Part shown: positions 6,704-8,463 of the stretch, in pieces
Position numbering within the stretch: position 1 is the stretch's first letter
Layout: every line of letters starts with the position of its first letter
The notes under the pieces: generated by a model
Seen by the model: only the letters and a program-made list of their open reading frames with translations
Database searches by the model: none
Told to the model about the DNA's origin: nothing
Program-made: the position numbers and the translations under genes
Assembly (NCBI GenBank): GCA_937890735.1
Contig: CALACZ010000209.1
Location: 1 to 8,463 of the forward strand
Reading direction: 5' to 3'
Source of the DNA: an uncultured Bacillota bacterium
GTDB taxonomy: Bacteria; Bacillota; Clostridia; Oscillospirales; Oscillospiraceae
Length of the DNA: 8,463 nt

Positions 6704-7206
6704 AAAAATATTGGGCAGTTCCGGCGGTGCTGGCACTTTTCGCGGCGCTGCGGCTGCTGACTCCGGCGGCGACGGACGCGGCGGAGCTGTTGCCGGTGAC
6801 GGTTTTGCGCGTGAGCGCGGCAGGCGATGCCGTGGAGGTTTTGTGCGACGCGGGCGACGACGCCTGCACCGGGCGCGGCGAGACGCTGGACGCGGCACTG
6901 GACGATCTTTGCACCAGCGCGCCGGGGACGCTGTTTTTGCAGACGGCGGAACATATTCTCATCACGCCCGGCGCGCGGCGCGTCCTGCCGCAGGCGGCGG
7001 TCAGCCGGAAGCTCCGCCCCGCGGCGCGGGTGTATTATTTGCAGGGCGGCACGCCCAATTTGGAGCAGGCGGGCGAATTTCTGCGGGCGCATGGCGGCGG
7101 CGCGCGGCTGACGGATGTGCGCGCGCAGCTGCTCGGCGCGGAGGGCGCGCCGGAGATCGCAACGCTCGTCTGCACGCAGGGGAGGCTGGCGCTGTATGGA
7201 GGCTGA
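6700..7206 (+). CDS. Short GerC-like protein of the ger operon
   Basis: This 168-residue protein lies where a GerC subunit would be. It starts with Lys-Lys and a hydrophobic stretch (about 5-20, VPAVLALFAALRLL), a signal peptide or anchor with possible cleavage near TDA-AE. There is no lipobox cysteine, unlike ordinary GerC lipoproteins. Residues 57-90 (TGRGETLDAALDDL...GTLFLQTAEHILIT) resemble the part of GerC domain 1 where a strand-helix pair precedes a phrase like 'G..LFL.H..VIL'. Standard GerC has three domains and roughly 350-400 residues, so here only something like domain 1 remains. Four cysteines occur (49, 56, 71, 158). Placement is tight: ATG overlaps the gerA stop by 4 nt, GGGAGGG lies six bases upstream, and gerB begins 2 nt after its stop, so it is probably translated as a normal receptor partner. 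The GerC relationship rests on context and weak similarity; it could be an unrelated envelope protein. Confidence 0.7.
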   Translation: MKKYWAVPAVLALFAALRLLTPAATDAAELLPVTVLRVSAAGDAVEVLCDAGDDACTGRGETLDAALDDLCTSAPGTLFLQTAEHILITPGARRVLPQAAVSRKLRPAARVYYLQGGTPNLEQAGEFLRAHGGGARLTDVRAQLLGAEGAPEIATLVCTQGRLALYGG

Positions 7207-7207
7207 C

Positions 7208-8200
7208 ATGACGCGGCGGCAGCAGCTCGCGTGGTGCTTCGGCGCGCTGGGCGTCCCGGCGATGCTGCTGTGCGCGTCGGCGGCGTGGCAGTGGGTGCTT
7301 GCCGCCGGAGCGCTCGCGGCGCTATACTATATAATAGTATGGCAGCTGTGGGTGCGCGCGGGGCAGAAGCCGCTTCCGGCGCTGGCGTGCGAGGCGTTCG
7401 GCGGCGCGGGGCGGGGGATCTTGACCGCGGCGGCGCTCTGGACGCTCACGGCGCTTGCCGACACGGCGCGGCGCAGCGCGGCGGCATTTCCCGAGAGCCG
7501 GGAGGGGCTGCTCTGCGGCGCAGTGCTGCTGATCCTCTGCGCGGCGTCCGGGACGCGGGGCGTGCGCACCTCGGCGCGGGCGGCGGCGGTGCTCGCGCCG
7601 GTGCTGGCGGTCATCCACGCCATGCTGCTGCTTACGGCGCTGGGGCAGGTGAATTTGCAGTGGTGCGCGCCGTGGGGCGAGACATCGCAGCTTTATGCGC
7701 TCGTGCCGGCGCTGCTGCTGCCGTCCGCTGCGCTCAGCCTGCCGCGCACGCCCGATGGCGGAAGGCTGCCGTGGATGATGCTCGGAACGCTGGCGCTTGC
7801 CCCGGCGGCGTTTGCGGTGGTGACAAGCGGGTGCCTCAGCCCGCAGCTTGTGCAGGCGGATGCGCTGCCGTTTTACACGCTGGCAAAAAGCCTGTCGATC
7901 CTGTCCGTTATGGAGCGGCTCGAGCCGCTGGTGTCGGCGGTGCTGTATCTGAGCTTCTTCGCGCTGTCGGCGCTGCTTACGCAGTCGTGCGCGGCTCTGT
8001 TCTGCGGCGCGCTGCGGCGGGACGACGCGCCGCGCTGGCTTGCGCCCGCGGTCTGCGCGCTCGCATTGGCGTTCGGATGGGTCGCGTGTCCGCTGCCGGG
8101 GTGGCTGTCGGGCGGCGGCGCGGCTGTATTTTGGGGTGTATTTCCGCTTGCGGCACTACTGGTAGTGGCTGTAAAAAAAGATCGGAAAAAGCAAAAATAA
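7208..8200 (+). CDS. gerB: GerB-like spore germination receptor membrane subunit
   Basis: GerB subunits are integral membrane proteins of the amino acid-polyamine-organocation transporter superfamily that help form the germinant-binding site of the receptor. This 330-residue protein is almost wholly hydrophobic, with about nine or ten membrane segments (for example near 10-30, 32-48, 68-85, 100-113, 125-146, 161-178, 190-207, 240-262, 278-293 and 303-322). A basic tail (KKDRKKQK) follows. The piece ADALPFYTLAKSLSILSVMERLEPLVSAVLYL (217-248) resembles the GerB region 'P.....RSI.I..F.ERIE'. It is a little shorter than common GerB proteins of about 360 residues. I chose ATG at 7208 because GGAGG (7198-7202) stands five bases before it; an upstream in-frame ATG at 7196 overlaps that site, and the frame reaches back further only as open reading. 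The first helices contain an AT-rich palindrome with rare codons. Assignment rests on topology, the ERLE segment and the operon. Confidence 0.85.
   Translation: MTRRQQLAWCFGALGVPAMLLCASAAWQWVLAAGALAALYYIIVWQLWVRAGQKPLPALACEAFGGAGRGILTAAALWTLTALADTARRSAAAFPESREGLLCGAVLLILCAASGTRGVRTSARAAAVLAPVLAVIHAMLLLTALGQVNLQWCAPWGETSQLYALVPALLLPSAALSLPRTPDGGRLPWMMLGTLALAPAAFAVVTSGCLSPQLVQADALPFYTLAKSLSILSVMERLEPLVSAVLYLSFFALSALLTQSCAALFCGALRRDDAPRWLAPAVCALALAFGWVACPLPGWLSGGGAAVFWGVFPLAALLVVAVKKDRKKQK
7299..7340 (+). repeat. AT-rich palindrome with promoter-like boxes inside gerB
   Basis: ATACTAT (7324-7330) and ATAGTAT (7334-7340) are perfect inverted copies around ATA, inside very GC-rich coding DNA. TTGCCG at 7299-7304, an 18-nt spacer and TATACT at 7323-7328 would make a passable SigA promoter on the plus strand, and TATAAT occurs at 7330-7335. 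The codons here (CTA, two ATA, GTA) differ from the rest of the gene. Promoter function is uncertain; the palindrome is certain. Confidence 0.35.
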
Positions 8201-8203
8201 GTG

Positions 8204-8232
8204 TTGACAAACGCGGTCCAATTTGGTAAGAT
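8204..8232 (+). promoter_or_regulatory. Predicted rRNA operon promoter P1
   Basis: TTGACA (8204-8209), a 17-nt spacer and TAAGAT (8227-8232) make a strong SigA promoter with a perfect -35. The start would be near 8239. It begins only three bases after the gerB stop codon. An imperfect hairpin follows at once: CGGAGCG (8235-8241) with CGCTCCG (8258-8264), inner CCGC/GCGG. Confidence 0.8.
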
Positions 8233-8281
8233 AGCGGAGCGTTCCGCAAGAGCGCGGCGCTCCGATGAGCGAACGGTCAAG

Positions 8282-8307
8282 AAAAAACTTGAAATCAAGC
8301 GAAAAAG
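8282..8307 (+). promoter_or_regulatory. A-rich UP-element-like region of P2
   Basis: Two A-runs (8282-8287 and 8302-8306) flank a small CTTG-AAAT-CAAG hairpin (8288-8299) just upstream of the second -35 box. A-rich DNA at about -40 to -65 is typical of UP elements that bind the RNA polymerase alpha subunit at rRNA promoters. Assignment is by position and composition. Confidence 0.5.
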
Positions 8308-8310
8308 TTC

Positions 8311-8339
8311 TTGACAAATGAAACTCACGGTGCTATAAT
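8311..8339 (+). promoter_or_regulatory. Predicted rRNA operon promoter P2
   Basis: TTGACA (8311-8316), exactly 17 nt and TATAAT (8334-8339) form a perfect consensus SigA promoter, with start near 8346. It lies 107 bp after P1 in the same orientation. Tandem, near-consensus promoters with an A-rich upstream region are the usual arrangement before bacterial rRNA operons. Confidence 0.9.
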
Positions 8340-8463
8340 ATGAGAGTTCGCTGTGGTGAGGAACGAATGTTCCGATGAACCAAAGCTGAGCGATCCGCCC
8401 CCAAAACGGGCGAGTGTACCTTGTAAATTAAACAACGAGAAACATGACAAACACCTTGGACAA
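8340..8463 (+). other. Leader of a probable rRNA operon (16S expected beyond the edge)
   Basis: The transcript from P2 would carry a GGAAC-GAAT-GTTCC hairpin (8360-8373) and a CGCCC/GGGCG hairpin (8396-8400 with 8408-8412). A boxA-like segment TGTACCTTGTAAATTAAAC follows (8415-8433). It matches 15 of 19 positions of the Bacillus-type rRNA leader string TGTTCTTTGAAAACTAAAC as I remember it. There is no start codon with a ribosome binding site and no open frame of note, and the mature 16S 5' end is not reached. The boxA-like site would recruit the Nus antitermination complex. A tRNA or other stable RNA operon is the main alternative. Confidence 0.75.

Noticed and set aside
5294..6898. Open reading frame of 534 codons on the minus strand opposite gerA
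   Set aside because: The product is rich in Arg, His, Pro and Gln and has low complexity, as expected for the antisense frame of GC-rich coding DNA. The plus-strand GerA match is unambiguous.
7115..7207. Longer N-terminus for gerB from ATG 7115
   Set aside because: The extra 31 residues are Arg/Cys-rich and overlap the preceding gene in another frame; GGAGG stands correctly before ATG 7208.
7231..8229. Alternative plus-strand frame of 332 codons over gerB
   Set aside because: The product is Gly/Ala/Arg-rich and has no topology. The other frame gives a coherent polytopic GerB-like protein with a good ribosome binding site.

Overview
The window most likely comes from a spore-forming member of the Clostridia with GC-rich DNA, of the Oscillospiraceae/Ruminococcaceae type. 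The evidence is the high GC content, strong GGAGG-type ribosome binding sites, GerA-family germinant receptor genes, a FemAB-type peptidoglycan enzyme and a Firmicutes-style rRNA leader. The genus cannot be read from the sequence.

Layout. Bases 1-464 hold no convincing gene. They contain a run of small perfect hairpins (2-72), nested GTAGGGG-type inverted repeats (125-348), a 24-nt imperfect direct repeat and an intrinsic terminator (424-460). Bases 465-5180 carry four genes on the minus strand. In transcription order they are a FemAB-family peptidoglycan-bridge transferase, a divergent alanine racemase, the tRNA-modification GTPase MnmE and an IscS/NifS-type cysteine desulfurase. A predicted extended -10 promoter lies upstream (5225-5253) and the terminator lies 4 nt beyond the last stop. 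A weak hairpin plus U-tract at the end of the racemase gene may split the unit into a cell-wall half and a tRNA-modification half.

After a 137-bp divergent intergenic region, three tightly packed plus-strand genes (5318-8200) form a germinant-receptor operon in the order A-C-B: GerA subunit, a very short GerC-like protein and a GerB subunit. Three bases after gerB begins a pair of strong tandem promoters (TTGACA-17-TAAGAT and TTGACA-17-TATAAT), then a leader with a boxA-like element. A 16S rRNA gene almost certainly starts just past the right edge.

How the genes fit together. FemAB transferase and racemase are both expected to act in peptidoglycan precursor metabolism. MnmE and the cysteine desulfurase can both feed the same wobble uridine (cmnm5s2U34) in tRNA. 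The Ger genes would be expressed in the forespore to build the inner-membrane receptor. The most unusual points are the racemase with Trp where the catalytic Tyr is expected, the 168-residue GerC-like protein without a lipobox, the direct abutment of the ger operon on rRNA promoters, and the nested palindromic repeats. No clearly new multigene system is evident.
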